Shown piece after piece: positions 26,792 through 36,654 of a stretch of 64,000 nt of DNA. Source of the stretch: Candidatus Pelagibacter sp. (lineage in GTDB: Bacteria; Pseudomonadota; Alphaproteobacteria; Pelagibacterales; Pelagibacteraceae); assembly GCA_028097945.1 (NCBI GenBank), contig JAOHFJ010000001.1, forward strand, positions 1 to 64,000, read 5' to 3'. How positions within the stretch are numbered: position 1 is the first letter of the stretch; each line of letters opens with the position of its first letter. A model generated the notes under the pieces. The model made no database searches and had not been told where the DNA came from. It was given only the letters and a program-made list of their open reading frames with translations. The translations under genes were made by a program, and so were the position numbers.

Positions 26792-26949
26792 ATTATTAGT
26801 TTTCAGAAACCTTACTCATTATGAGTTTAATTTAAAGAGAAAAAAGGACCCTAAAACCAATTTGAAATGCTATAAGTTAAGTAAAATAGGGGTTTTTAAA
26901 ATACAACGTGAAATTGAATCTATATAAATTGCGAATTACTCTCAAAACA

Positions 26950-27537
26950 ATGGCAGAATATTTATTCCCAGTAGAGAAAGTTACAAGCTATTTTAAAAGC
27001 ATAAAATCTAAAAGTGATCTACAAAAATTTATTCAACAAAGGGCAGCGCACGTTACACAAAATACGCTTTATGGATATTTAAAAACGCGGATGGGGCATA
27101 AATTTACATTAATGGTTCAGGATGAGATTTTTTCAAAATCAATTAATATTGCTAAATGGAATATTTATATGGTGGCTTTAGCGGACTGCACTTTTTATAC
27201 TTTTTCTTACTTAATAAGTGAAAAAAATCTTAAAGAGAATGATTGCAAAGAAATTTATTTAAACATTATAGAAAAAGAAAAGGCTAATGGTTTAAGCGAT
27301 GAAGTTTTTGATAAAGCCAAGAAAGAATTTTCAAATCGACATGAAAAAATAGATTTTAATAAATATTATTTAGATAATCCATTTAAAGAAAGTTGCGTAG
27401 CGCTTTATAATTGGGCACCTATTGCAGATGAACTAAAAACTTTAGATAAAGAAATAGTTTTAAATTCAATGAGATTAAAATGGAATTTAAAAGTAGATGA
27501 ATTTAAAAAGTTAACAAAAAATTTAAGTTTTAACTAA
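26950..27537 (+). CDS. Uncharacterised conserved helical protein
   Basis: A 195-residue soluble protein from the ATG at 26950 ([15 protein letters not shown]); a GTG at 26908 would add 14 residues but has no better signal. I do not recognise the family. It is mostly helical and charged, with recurring aromatic residues ([17 protein letters not shown], then [20 protein letters not shown]) and a C-terminal [22 protein letters not shown]. No signal peptide. Placed between the acetate symporter operon (divergent) and acs (convergent, four-base overlap), it might belong to acetate metabolism, but nothing in the sequence proves it. Confidence 0.8.
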   Translation: MAEYLFPVEKVTSYFKSIKSKSDLQKFIQQRAAHVTQNTLYGYLKTRMGHKFTLMVQDEIFSKSINIAKWNIYMVALADCTFYTFSYLISEKNLKENDCKEIYLNIIEKEKANGLSDEVFDKAKKEFSNRHEKIDFNKYYLDNPFKESCVALYNWAPIADELKTLDKEIVLNSMRLKWNLKVDEFKKLTKNLSFN

Positions 27538-29672
27538 TCTCTATTTTGTCTATTTTCAACTAGTGAGGTTACAACACTTGGGTCAGCTAAAGTTGTAGTG
27601 TCTCCAAGATTATCAGGTTCATTCGCTGCAATTTTTCTAAGGATTCTTCTCATGATCTTACCAGATCTTGTTTTAGGAAGTCCTGGCGCAAATTGAATTA
27701 CGTCGGGGTAACAAATAGGACCAATTTGTTTTCTCACCCACTGTTTTAAATCTCTTTCTAGATCACCTGTAGGTTTCTCATCAGCGTTAAGTGTAACATA
27801 GCAATATAAACCATTGCCTTTAATGCTATGAGGAAAACCAACTACAGCAGCTTCGGCGACTTTAGGATGCGCCACAAACGCACTTTCAATTTCAGCGGTT
27901 CCAAGATTATGACCAGAAACTATAATTACATCATCAACTCTACCTGTAATCCAGTAGTAGCCATCTTTGTCTCTTCTACAACCATCACCAGTAAAATATT
28001 TCCCATCAAATTGAGAAAAGTAGGTATCAATAAATCTTTGATGATCTCCATATACAGTTCTCATTTGACCTGGCCAAGAACTAGCCATACACAATCTCCC
28101 TTGTCCTTCTCCTTTAATAATTTTTCCATCTTTATCTACTAAAACAGGTTTAATACCGTAGAATGGCTTTGTTGCTGAACCTGGTTTTAAATCTATAGCC
28201 CCTGGCTGAGGAGCTATTAATATTCCTCCTGTTTCAGTTTGCCACCATGTATCAACTATTGGACATCTAGAATCTCCCACTGTCTTGTAATACCACAACC
28301 AAGCTTCAGGGTTTATGGGTTCACCTACAGTACCCAATAATTTTAAAGATTTTCTACTAGTTTTTTTTACCGGTCCATCTCCTTCTCTCATCAAAGCACG
28401 AATAGCAGTAGGAGCAGTATAAAAAATATTAACTTTATATTTATCTACGATTTGCCACCATCTTGAATTATCAGGATAGTTTGGAACTCCTTCAAACATT
28501 ATAGTAGTTGCACCGTTTGCTAATGGACCATAAACAATATAACTGTGACCAGTCACCCAACCTATATCTGCAGTACACCAATAAATATCATTAGGTTTAT
28601 AATCAAAGATATACTGATGTGTCATTGAGGCATAAACCATATACCCGCCTGTTGTGTGTAAAACTCCTTTTGGTTTTCCTGTAGATCCTGATGTGTAAAG
28701 AATAAATAATGGGTCTTCAGCGCTCATTTCTTCAGGATCACATTTAGCAGGAACAGAAGAAATTAGTTTTTTGTATGAAACATCTCTCTCTTCATTCCAA
28801 TTAACTTGATTATCTGTTCTTTCAACTACAACACATTTTTTTACATTAGGACACTGATCCAAAGCCTCATCTGCTATTTTTTTAAGAGGAATAATTTTTC
28901 CACCTCTAACTCCCTCGTCCGCTGTTATTAAGTATTCCGATTCACAATCTGTTATTCTTGTTGCAATTGAGTCAGGGGAAAAACCACCAAAAATAATTGA
29001 GTGCACAGCACCTATTCTTGCGCATGCAAGCATTATATAAGCTAGCTCGGGTATCATCGTTAGATAAATTGTTACTCTATCTCCTTTTTGAACACCTAAA
29101 CTTTTTAAGCCATTGGCTGCTTTACAAACATTATGATGTAGCTCTTTATAAGAAATTTTTTTTGAATCAGCTGGGTCATCACCTACCCAAATTATTGCAG
29201 TTTTACTTGGATTTTTTTTTAGGTGTCGATCAATACAATTGGCTGAAGCGTTTAATGTGCCGTCATAAAACCATTTAATTTTTACTTCATCTTTGCTGTA
29301 CTTAACGTCCTTGATTTTTGTATATTTTTTTATCCAAGTAATTCTTTTTCCCTCTTTAGCCCAAAATTTATCATTCTCTTTAATTGAAAGTTTATATTTC
29401 TTTTTATATTTAGACTCATTTACATAAGCATGGTTTGCCCAACTATCTGAAACTTTTACTATTGATCTACCTTCACCATCTTCTAATAATTTAGGTGCTT
29501 TAAAATTTAATTTTCTAGGTTTTGCCTTTCGTGATTTTGCTTTTGATTTTTTTCTTCTTTTTGATTTTACTTTTCTAGACTTATTTTTTGATTTAATAAT
29601 TTTTTTAGACTTCTTTCTTCTAGTCTTTTTTGTCTTAGATGATTTTTTTTTCTTTTTTTTTCTTTTAGCCAC
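27534..29672 (-). CDS. acs: Acetyl-CoA synthetase with basic N-terminal tail
   Basis: AMP-forming acetate-CoA ligase (712 residues; family near 650). Motifs: [24 protein letters not shown] (AMP/ATP loop), [35 protein letters not shown], and [15 protein letters not shown] with the Lys that is acetylated in homologues. The first ~55 residues are nearly all Lys, Arg and Ser. They are probably translated: the GTG start (29670-29672) has AGGAG five bases upstream (29678-29682), and no other start is well placed. It follows the EVE gene by eight bases, giving a likely tsaD-EVE-acs operon. The product feeds acetate carbon into central metabolism. Confidence 0.96.
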   Translation of the reverse strand: MAKRKKKKKKSSKTKKTRRKKSKKIIKSKNKSRKVKSKRRKKSKAKSRKAKPRKLNFKAPKLLEDGEGRSIVKVSDSWANHAYVNESKYKKKYKLSIKENDKFWAKEGKRITWIKKYTKIKDVKYSKDEVKIKWFYDGTLNASANCIDRHLKKNPSKTAIIWVGDDPADSKKISYKELHHNVCKAANGLKSLGVQKGDRVTIYLTMIPELAYIMLACARIGAVHSIIFGGFSPDSIATRITDCESEYLITADEGVRGGKIIPLKKIADEALDQCPNVKKCVVVERTDNQVNWNEERDVSYKKLISSVPAKCDPEEMSAEDPLFILYTSGSTGKPKGVLHTTGGYMVYASMTHQYIFDYKPNDIYWCTADIGWVTGHSYIVYGPLANGATTIMFEGVPNYPDNSRWWQIVDKYKVNIFYTAPTAIRALMREGDGPVKKTSRKSLKLLGTVGEPINPEAWLWYYKTVGDSRCPIVDTWWQTETGGILIAPQPGAIDLKPGSATKPFYGIKPVLVDKDGKIIKGEGQGRLCMASSWPGQMRTVYGDHQRFIDTYFSQFDGKYFTGDGCRRDKDGYYWITGRVDDVIIVSGHNLGTAEIESAFVAHPKVAEAAVVGFPHSIKGNGLYCYVTLNADEKPTGDLERDLKQWVRKQIGPICYPDVIQFAPGLPKTRSGKIMRRILRKIAANEPDNLGDTTTLADPSVVTSLVENRQNRD

Positions 29673-29680
29673 AATTTCTC

Positions 29681-30103
29681 CTAATTAGGATTTATTTTAC
29701 CCATCTTATAAATAATTTTCCAGCTTTTAAAATCAATTGGCATAACTGATAATCTACTCTGTCTAATAAGTGGTAAGTGGGAAATAGTCTTTGTTTTTTT
29801 AATTTTTTCAAGTGATACAGGGTATTTTAGACGTTCTTGAAACCTAACCTGGACGGCTACAAATCTTTTTTTTTTATCAGTTTTATCAATAAATGCCCCT
29901 TTAATTACTTTTACAATGCCCACAATTTCTTTTCCAATATTTGAATGATAAAAGAAGCATAAATCACCCGACTTCATTGCTTTTAGATTATTTGCTGCTT
30001 GATAATTTCTAACACCATCCCAAGTCGCCCCTTTTTTTCCAGCCTTTTTTTGTTGTTCAATTGACCAAACGTCAGGTTCAGATTTCATTAACCAGTATTG
30101 CAT
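29681..30103 (-). CDS. EVE domain protein
   Basis: A 140-residue EVE (PUA-like) protein related to human thymocyte nuclear protein 1. It starts [18 protein letters not shown] and continues [29 protein letters not shown], the family's nucleic-acid/modified-base binding pocket, then [13 protein letters not shown] domains bind modified cytosine or RNA bases; the ligand here is unknown. It overlaps tsaD by one base. Conserved tsaD-EVE pairing is common in alphaproteobacteria. Confidence 0.93.
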   Translation of the reverse strand: MQYWLMKSEPDVWSIEQQKKAGKKGATWDGVRNYQAANNLKAMKSGDLCFFYHSNIGKEIVGIVKVIKGAFIDKTDKKKRFVAVQVRFQERLKYPVSLEKIKKTKTISHLPLIRQSRLSVMPIDFKSWKIIYKMGKINPN

Positions 30104-31179
30104 TATAATTTTAATCCAGGTCCTTTCATGAAAGGAGCGTTTTTATCAAGAGGCCATCTCGATCTTGCAGATATATTTACATCATCAATCATATTTTTTT
30201 TGAACCTTTGTATACCTGCCCAAGCAATCATAGCAGCATTATCGCCACAAAATTTTAAATCTGGGTAAATAGTTTCAAAGCCCATTTCATTTGATAAATT
30301 TGATAAATTTTTTCTTATTGTCTCATTAGCTGCAACACCACCAGCTATTATTAACTGAAATTTTTCTTTTTTTGTTTTTTCTTTAAACATTTCAACGGCA
30401 ACTTTAGTTTTTTTATAGAGAATTTTATTAATTGTATTTTGAAAAGAAGCCGCTAAATTATATTTTAACTTATCTACCCCATGAATTTTTTTGGACTCCC
30501 TAAGAACTGCTGTTTTGAGTCCAGCAAAAGATAAATTGCAACCTGCCTTATTTATTATTGGTTCAGGAAGTTTAAAAAAATTCTTGTCTCCTAATTTTGC
30601 AAATTTTTCCACACTCGGTCCGCCTGGATAACCCAGACCCAACATTTTAGCCGTTTTATCAAAAGCTTCACCTAAGGCATCGTCAATAGTTGTTCCTAAT
30701 TGCTCATATTCATTTATATTTTTAACAATTAAAAATTGAGTATGACCTCCTGAAATTAACAATAACAAATAAGGAAATTGCATTTTTTTTTGCAAACCAG
30801 GGCTTAATGCATGCCCTTCTAAATGATTTACTCCTATAAAAGGTTTATTAGAAAATGCTGCGATTGATTTTCCAATATTTAGACCAACAGTTAAACAAAC
30901 TATCAAGCCAGGTCCAGCAGTCGCAGCAACGCCATCCACTTCTTCAATTGAAATTTTACTTTCTCTAAAAGCTGTATCAATAATGTATTCAATATTTTCC
31001 AGATGAGCTCTAGCCGCTAATTCAGGTACGACACCACCAAATTTCTTGTGTTCCTCGATTTGACTTGAAACTACATTAGATAAGATATTCGCAGTACCTT
31101 CATCATTTTCTCTTATAACGGCTGCGGCTGTTTCATCACAACTAGTTTCAATTCCAAGAAAAGTTAATTTTTTTGCCAT
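30103..31179 (-). CDS. tsaD: tRNA threonylcarbamoyl transferase subunit TsaD
   Basis: Makes N6-threonylcarbamoyladenosine at position 37 of ANN-decoding tRNAs. The 358-residue ASKHA-fold protein has GIETSCDETAAAVI, the metal-binding histidines in VNHLEGHALSP, LLISGGHTQFL, and the C-terminal metal/nucleotide motifs IAGGVAANETIR and FCGDNAAMIAWAG. The start has 57 bases to the divergent hemC, so both promoters must lie in that short gap. Confidence 0.98.
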   Translation of the reverse strand: MAKKLTFLGIETSCDETAAAVIRENDEGTANILSNVVSSQIEEHKKFGGVVPELAARAHLENIEYIIDTAFRESKISIEEVDGVAATAGPGLIVCLTVGLNIGKSIAAFSNKPFIGVNHLEGHALSPGLQKKMQFPYLLLLISGGHTQFLIVKNINEYEQLGTTIDDALGEAFDKTAKMLGLGYPGGPSVEKFAKLGDKNFFKLPEPIINKAGCNLSFAGLKTAVLRESKKIHGVDKLKYNLAASFQNTINKILYKKTKVAVEMFKEKTKKEKFQLIIAGGVAANETIRKNLSNLSNEMGFETIYPDLKFCGDNAAMIAWAGIQRFKKNMIDDVNISARSRWPLDKNAPFMKGPGLKL

Positions 31180-31236
31180 AACGTGTTTAATTAATTAAAT
31201 AGTATAATTTAGATCTTTCAAATATATAATCAATTA

Positions 31237-32157
31237 ATGACTAAAATTACAATCGGAGCTAGGGGAAGCAAATTATCAATTGCATATGTTGAAAAGGTTA
31301 AAGAGCTTTTAATTCAAAGAAATAAAGATTTAATTAGAGAAAACATACATTTCAAAGCTATAAAAACCTCTGGTGATATAAATCAAAATATAAAATTATC
31401 AGAAATAGGAGGTAAAAAACTATTTTGTAAAGAAATTGAAGAAAAACTTTTAAAAAAAGAAATCGATATAGCCGTTCACTCCCTAAAAGATATGGAGTCG
31501 GTAGAAAATAATAATCTAATAATTGGCGCTTATATTAAAAGAAACGATTTTAGAGATGTAATTATAAGCAATAAAATTAAAAGTTTAGAAAATCTAAGTG
31601 AAAAAATAGTTATCGGTTCAAGTTCTAGAAGAAGAGAGCTTCAACTCAAAAAAATTAATAAAAATATTTCTGTAGTAGATATACGAGGAAATATTGATAC
31701 TAGAATTAAAAAACTTGAAGACGATAAATTTGACGGAATAATTTTAGCTGCGGCGGGAATAAAAAGTTTAAATTTGGATAATAAAATAAGTTTTACGTTC
31801 AAAGCCAAAGAAGTTTTGCCTGCTGTTGGACAAGGTATAATTGCTGTTCAATATAATAAGAGTGACACTACAATTAAAAATTTTTTAAAAAACATCAATG
31901 ATCAAGAAACTGAAATATGTGCAAAATCTGAACGTGCAATGTTACAAACCGTCGGAGGAGATTGTGAGACCGCAATTGGAGGTTTGGCAGTGATAGAAAA
32001 TAATAATATTAAATTAGTTGCCCAATTATTTTCAGATTCAGGACTGAAAAGTTATGAGTACGAGTTGAAAGGTGAAGTAAATGAAGGAATAAAAATTGGA
32101 AAAAAAGTAGGAGAACAATTATTAAAACTTGCAGGATCGGAATTTAAAAAAAAATGA
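31237..32157 (+). CDS. hemC: Porphobilinogen deaminase HemC
   Basis: Polymerises four porphobilinogens to hydroxymethylbilane. The 306-residue protein starts TIGARGSKLSIAYVE, has the substrate-binding KEIDIAVHSLKDME and GSSSRRRELQL, and carries the dipyrromethane-cofactor Cys243 in GGDCETAIGG. It overlaps hemD by four bases, so the two act in sequence in heme synthesis; hemE-H-J are at 15405-17836. Confidence 0.98.
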   Translation: MTKITIGARGSKLSIAYVEKVKELLIQRNKDLIRENIHFKAIKTSGDINQNIKLSEIGGKKLFCKEIEEKLLKKEIDIAVHSLKDMESVENNNLIIGAYIKRNDFRDVIISNKIKSLENLSEKIVIGSSSRRRELQLKKINKNISVVDIRGNIDTRIKKLEDDKFDGIILAAAGIKSLNLDNKISFTFKAKEVLPAVGQGIIAVQYNKSDTTIKNFLKNINDQETEICAKSERAMLQTVGGDCETAIGGLAVIENNNIKLVAQLFSDSGLKSYEYELKGEVNEGIKIGKKVGEQLLKLAGSEFKKK

Positions 32158-32852
32158 ATATTTTGATTACTAGACCTTTAATAGACTCAGAGGATTTAAT
32201 GGGAAAACTTTTCTCTCTTGGTCATAAAATAGTTCATATTCCAACTTTAAAGATTTCAGCAGCAAATAATGATACAGTTGATGCAAAAAAATATGATGTA
32301 TTTATTTTTACAAGTGTAAATGCTTTTAGAAATCTTAACTTGATCAATCAAGACACTAATAAGATATGTTTTTGTGTTGGCTCCATTACAGAAAAAATTG
32401 TAAGACAAAAAGGATATACTAATACAATTTCTGCAGGAGGAACTGTAAACGCTCTAAAAAATATTATTTCCAACTCAGATCAAATAGATAAAAAAAAATC
32501 CATAGCTTATTTTTGCGGAGATTACATTTCTTCAGATTTAGATATCGAACTTAAAAATGAGGGATTTCAGGTTGATAAAATTGTCAACTACACTTCTGAA
32601 AAGATAACCGATCTTAATGAAGAAAATAACAAAATAATTAATAATCATCCTCCTGACATAACTTTTATCTACTCTAAAAGAAGTGCTGAAAGCTTTATTG
32701 AAATAGTAAAAAAATACAATCTCAATGGTTTGATGACAGATTCAAGAGTATTATGTATAAGTGAAAAAGTTTTAGGTATATTTAAAAACTTAGGATGGAA
32801 AAAATTGGAAGTTTTCCAACCAGGTGAAGAATTAGAAAAATTGAAAGCTTAA
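32154..32852 (+). CDS. hemD: Uroporphyrinogen-III synthase HemD
   Basis: Cyclises hydroxymethylbilane with D-ring inversion. The family is poorly conserved; the 232-residue protein shows the two-domain pattern: ILITRPLIDSEDL start, DVFIFTSVNAFRN, ISAGGTVNAL hinge, GDYISSDLDIEL, and the SKRSAESFIEIV segment. Its place directly after hemC, with overlapping start, makes the assignment secure. The MscS gene starts three bases after its stop. Confidence 0.93.
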   Translation: MNILITRPLIDSEDLMGKLFSLGHKIVHIPTLKISAANNDTVDAKKYDVFIFTSVNAFRNLNLINQDTNKICFCVGSITEKIVRQKGYTNTISAGGTVNALKNIISNSDQIDKKKSIAYFCGDYISSDLDIELKNEGFQVDKIVNYTSEKITDLNEENNKIINNHPPDITFIYSKRSAESFIEIVKKYNLNGLMTDSRVLCISEKVLGIFKNLGWKKLEVFQPGEELEKLKA

Positions 32853-32855
32853 AAT

Positions 32856-33947
32856 ATGGTAGTGTTACAAAATTTTAAAAACTTATTTTTTGACGTGTGG
32901 AATAAAGGAATTTCTGGAATTAATATTTCAGAGATAATTATTGCACTATTAATTTTTTTATTTTTCTTATTTCTGAGAGGCGTTTTTTCAAAGTTTGTAG
33001 TCAAACGATTAGAAAATTATGTCTCAAAATCTACAAATAATTTTGATAACTCTCTTGTTTTTTCGATGGAAGGACCAGCAAAGTTCTTCCCAGTGGTTCT
33101 AGGATTTTTTGTTTCCACAAGTTATTTAACTGTCGAAACTCAAGCAGCTGAATTTTTAGAGACCATTAATCGATCTTTAATAACTATTTTAATATTTTGG
33201 ACATTTCATCAAGTTATTGGACCTTTATCAGTGGTTATTAAATCAGTCGGAGGTTTGCTTTCAAAAGATTTAATCAATTGGATTATAAAAGCTATAAAAG
33301 TTTTAATTTTTATTTTAGGAGCCGCAGCTGTTCTTGAACTTTGGGGTATAAAAATTGGTCCAATCATCGCTGGTTTAGGTCTATTTGGTGTAGCAGTCGC
33401 ATTAGGCGCTCAGGATTTATTTAAAAACTTAATTTCAGGAATTCTAGTTTTAGTGGAAAGAAGATTTCAAGTTGGCGACTGGATTTACGTAGAAGGAGTT
33501 ATAGAAGGAACCGTAGAAAGTATCGGCTTTAGATCAACTGTAGTAAGAAGGTTTGATAAATCTCTGGCAACAATTCCAAATTTTCAATTTGCTGAAAATG
33601 CGGTAATAAATAATACTCAAACAACAAATAGAAGAATTAATTGGATGATTGGTTTGGAATATCGAACCACTAGCGAACAATTAAAAAATATTAAGAAAGA
33701 AATTGAAGACTATATTAAAAAAAGTGATGACTTCATTAAATCTGAAGACACTTTGTTGTCAGTTAAAATAGATCAATTTGCTGCAAGCTCAATAGATATC
33801 AGGCTAATTTGTTTTACAAAAACTAAGTACTTTCAAGAATGGCTAAACGTAAAAGATACTTTGGCTTTAGAGATTAAAAACATTGTAGAAAAAAATAAAG
33901 CTTCATTTGCGTTCCCAAGCACATCAGTTTATGTGGAGAAAAATTAA
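32856..33947 (+). CDS. MscS-family mechanosensitive channel
   Basis: Small-conductance mechanosensitive channel, 363 residues. Several N-terminal membrane helices precede the MscS core: pore helix GPIIAGLGLFGVAVALGAQDLFKNLISGI with alternating Gly/Ala, the beta domain starting VLVERRFQVGDWIYVEGVIEGTVESIGFRSTVVR, and a soluble C-terminal domain. Such channels relieve hypo-osmotic shock. It is co-directional with hemC-hemD and shares a base with the YggT gene. Confidence 0.95.
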   Translation: MVVLQNFKNLFFDVWNKGISGINISEIIIALLIFLFFLFLRGVFSKFVVKRLENYVSKSTNNFDNSLVFSMEGPAKFFPVVLGFFVSTSYLTVETQAAEFLETINRSLITILIFWTFHQVIGPLSVVIKSVGGLLSKDLINWIIKAIKVLIFILGAAAVLELWGIKIGPIIAGLGLFGVAVALGAQDLFKNLISGILVLVERRFQVGDWIYVEGVIEGTVESIGFRSTVVRRFDKSLATIPNFQFAENAVINNTQTTNRRINWMIGLEYRTTSEQLKNIKKEIEDYIKKSDDFIKSEDTLLSVKIDQFAASSIDIRLICFTKTKYFQEWLNVKDTLALEIKNIVEKNKASFAFPSTSVYVEKN

Positions 33948-34237
33948 TGAAATCAGTTTTAATATTGTTTGATAATGTAATTACTCTTTATATATGGATA
34001 CTGATCATTAACGCAGTTATAAGCTGGTTAGTTGCTTTTAACATCTTAAACACCGGAAACAGGTTTGTTTATTCAGTTCTAGATTTCTCTTACAGGTTAA
34101 CAGCACCAGCTCTAAATTATATAAGACGGTTTCTACCCAATTTAGGTTCGATAGATATTTCTCCAGTAATATTAATTTTAGCGCTAATGTTTTTAAGAAA
34201 TTTTATTTTTGAAATGTTTGCCCCAAATTTATTTTAA
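33947..34237 (+). CDS. YggT family membrane protein
   Basis: A 96-residue protein with two long membrane helices and the family signature: LYIWILIINAVISWLVAFN, then SYRLTAPALNYIRRFLPNLGSIDISPVILILALMFLR, in which the LxPIRRxLPxxGxxDxSP pattern is clear. Its function is unsettled, with links to cell division and osmotic adaptation in other bacteria. It shares one base with the MscS gene and one with folD, suggesting a co-translated set. Confidence 0.93.
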   Translation: MKSVLILFDNVITLYIWILIINAVISWLVAFNILNTGNRFVYSVLDFSYRLTAPALNYIRRFLPNLGSIDISPVILILALMFLRNFIFEMFAPNLF

Positions 34238-35076
34238 TGATGATTATCGATGGAAAAAAAGAAGCTGAAATTTTAAGACAAGAAATTAAAAAAGAAATTG
34301 AGTCTTTAAAATCTAAAAATAATAAAGTTCCTGGATTAGCCGTCATATTAATTGGTGATTTTGCACCAAGCCAGATTTACGTTAAGAATAAAGAAAAAAG
34401 CGCCAAAGAGGTCGGTATAAATTCTAATGTTATTAGATACTCGAAAGATGTAACAGAAAAAGAAGTTCTAAAAAAAATTGAAGATCTAAATAATGATAAC
34501 GATGTATCTGGAATTCTAGTTCAACTACCTTTGCCTACTCAGATTAATAAGGAAAAAATAATTAACGCAGTAAGTCCTAAGAAAGATGTAGATGGATTTC
34601 ACCCTATGAATGTTGGCAACCTTTCATCTGGTTTTAATGCATTAGTTCCATGTACGCCTTTGGGATGTTTATATTTAATTAAAAAAGTTGAAAAAAATTT
34701 ATCGGGAAAACACGCGGTTATAATTGGCAGATCAAATTTGAATGGTAAACCTATGGCTCAATTACTTTTAAAAGAAAATTGTACAGTTACTACTGTTCAT
34801 TCAAAAACAAAAGATTTAAAACAAGAGTGTTTAAAAGCTGACATCCTAGTTGCTGCAGTTGGAGTGGCTAAACTAGTAAAAGCAGATTGGGTAAAAAAAA
34901 ACTCAATAGTTATTGATGTAGGAATAAATAAAGTTGGAGATAAGATTGTTGGGGACGTTGATTTTGATACTGTAAAAGAAAAATCTAAAGCTATAACACC
35001 TGTGCCTGGCGGTGTAGGTCCTATGACTATTGCGTGTTTATTAAAAAATACCTTAGATTGTTTTAAAGCTCGCTAG
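34237..35076 (+). CDS. folD: Methylenetetrahydrofolate dehydrogenase/cyclohydrolase FolD
   Basis: Interconverts 5,10-methylene- and 10-formyl-tetrahydrofolate. The 279-residue protein has SQIYVKNKEKSAKEVGI with the catalytic Lys, GILVQLPLPTQI, DVDGFHPMNVGNL, and the NADP site VIIGRSNLNGKPMAQLLL, ending TPVPGGVGPMTIACLL. The start ATG overlaps the YggT stop. One-carbon units from folD feed PurH and methylation. Confidence 0.98.
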   Translation: MMIIDGKKEAEILRQEIKKEIESLKSKNNKVPGLAVILIGDFAPSQIYVKNKEKSAKEVGINSNVIRYSKDVTEKEVLKKIEDLNNDNDVSGILVQLPLPTQINKEKIINAVSPKKDVDGFHPMNVGNLSSGFNALVPCTPLGCLYLIKKVEKNLSGKHAVIIGRSNLNGKPMAQLLLKENCTVTTVHSKTKDLKQECLKADILVAAVGVAKLVKADWVKKNSIVIDVGINKVGDKIVGDVDFDTVKEKSKAITPVPGGVGPMTIACLLKNTLDCFKAR

Positions 35077-35449
35077 ATTTTGATTTATCAATTTTTAAAT
35101 ATTTACTATTTCTAAATCTAATTATTACAGTCGCTAAAGCGACAATTAATATTGCAACAGATATGTAAATCAAATTCGCAGGATCACTTTCTTTATCCTG
35201 AAGAATAATAAAACGTGCTAAAGCCGTGATAGCAATAACTAAAGGATATGTAATTCTTACTGCTCTTGTTTCCCAATAAGATTTAACCAATCCGATGACT
35301 TCAATATAAATGAACATTAAAAGCAAATCTGCTAAAGTTATGTTTTGATTAACATACATTTCTTTTATTTCGAGAAAAAATGCAATTACAGTTGAAATTA
35401 AAACCACAAGTACAGCTGTAAGCTGAATATTTCGAATCGTTTTATTCAT
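35063..35449 (-). CDS. PsiE-like phosphate-starvation-inducible membrane protein
   Basis: A 128-residue protein with four predicted membrane helices: TAVLVVLISTVIAFFLEIKEMY, TLADLLLMFIYIEVIGLV, TYPLVIAITALARFIIL and LIYISVAILIVALATVII. The pattern matches the PsiE/YjbA family, whose role in phosphate limitation is known only from expression. It is convergent with folD and overlaps it by 14 bases. It is separated from argG by 20 bases, so regulation may be shared or independent. Confidence 0.85.
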   Translation of the reverse strand: MNKTIRNIQLTAVLVVLISTVIAFFLEIKEMYVNQNITLADLLLMFIYIEVIGLVKSYWETRAVRITYPLVIAITALARFIILQDKESDPANLIYISVAILIVALATVIIRFRNSKYLKIDKSKSSEL

Positions 35450-35469
35450 AATAATAGTTTATCAGAAAT

Positions 35470-36654
35470 TTAGGCTTTATTTAACTGTTTAGAATGAAAT
35501 TTAATAAAGTTTTCAACTTTAGATTTATTAAATGTTTTATTTTCTTCGAAAGAAACCTTTTTCATTGAGTAAGCTTTATTTTTTGTTCTCCTAGACACAA
35601 TAGTAATATTACCTTTGTATAAACTTAGGACAATATCTCCTGATACTTTATTTCTTTTTTTATCAATTATTTTTTGAAGCTTAATCCTTTTTTTTGAAAA
35701 CCAATATCCATTGTAAACTAGCTCAGCATATTCAGGCATTATCCTCTCTTTATCGTGAGCTGTTTTTTTATCTAAAGTAACAGACTCGATTGCTCTATGA
35801 GCTGCATATAATAAAGTTCCGCCTGGAGTTTCATAAACCCCTCTTGACTTAATACCAATAAATCTATTTTCAACAAGATCTACTCTTCCAATACCATTTT
35901 TTCCAGCAAGGAAATTTAATTTATTTAAAAGTTTATCAGGTCTTAATCTTTTTCCATTTACAGCAATTGGATCACTGTTCTTAAAAGTAATTTTTACTTT
36001 TGTTTTTTTATTTGGAGCTTTTTCTGGTGAAACAGTTCTTTGAAAAATAAATTCTGGCGCAGAATTTTTAGGATTTTCTAGGACCTTGCCTTCCGTAGAG
36101 GTGTGAAAAATATTATCATCTATAGAGAAAGGTGGTGCGCCTTTTTTATCTTTTGGAATTGGAATATTATTTTTTTTTGCATATTTAATTAAGTCCGCCC
36201 TTGATTGCAATTTCCACTCTCTCCATGGTGCAATTGTTCTTATTTTTCCTCTGCCAAAAAAAGCATAACCAAGTTCAAATCTTACCTGATCATTTCCTTT
36301 ACCTGTAGCTCCGTGTGATACAGCATATGCATTAAATTTTTTTGCTATTGCTATTTGTCTTTTTGCAATCAAAGGTCTGGCTATTGAAGTACCAAGTAAA
36401 TAGACACCCTCATAAACAGCATGCGCTCTTATCATTGGAAAAACATAATCTTTTACAAAGATATTTTTTAAATCTTCGATTATTATATTTTTTACTCCTA
36501 GTCGTTTCGCATTAGTTATGATTTTTTTTCTGTCAATTTCCTGGCCTATATCCGAAGTGTAGGCAATTATTTCTGCTTTAAAATTTTCTTGTAACCATCT
36601 TAAAATAATTGAAGTATCTAATCCACCAGAGTAGGCTAATACAATTTTTTTCAT
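35470..36654 (-). CDS. argG: Argininosuccinate synthase ArgG
   Basis: Condenses citrulline and aspartate in arginine synthesis. The 394-residue protein has the ATP pyrophosphatase loop VLAYSGGLDTSIILRWL, aspartate/citrulline-binding AVSHGATGKGNDQVRFELGY and the IDDNIFHTSTEGKVLENP segment. The start abuts the stop of the upstream IalB-like gene, with a single-base relationship (36654/36655), so the two are probably co-transcribed. Confidence 0.98.
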   Translation of the reverse strand: MKKIVLAYSGGLDTSIILRWLQENFKAEIIAYTSDIGQEIDRKKIITNAKRLGVKNIIIEDLKNIFVKDYVFPMIRAHAVYEGVYLLGTSIARPLIAKRQIAIAKKFNAYAVSHGATGKGNDQVRFELGYAFFGRGKIRTIAPWREWKLQSRADLIKYAKKNNIPIPKDKKGAPPFSIDDNIFHTSTEGKVLENPKNSAPEFIFQRTVSPEKAPNKKTKVKITFKNSDPIAVNGKRLRPDKLLNKLNFLAGKNGIGRVDLVENRFIGIKSRGVYETPGGTLLYAAHRAIESVTLDKKTAHDKERIMPEYAELVYNGYWFSKKRIKLQKIIDKKRNKVSGDIVLSLYKGNITIVSRRTKNKAYSMKKVSFEENKTFNKSKVENFIKFHSKQLNKA

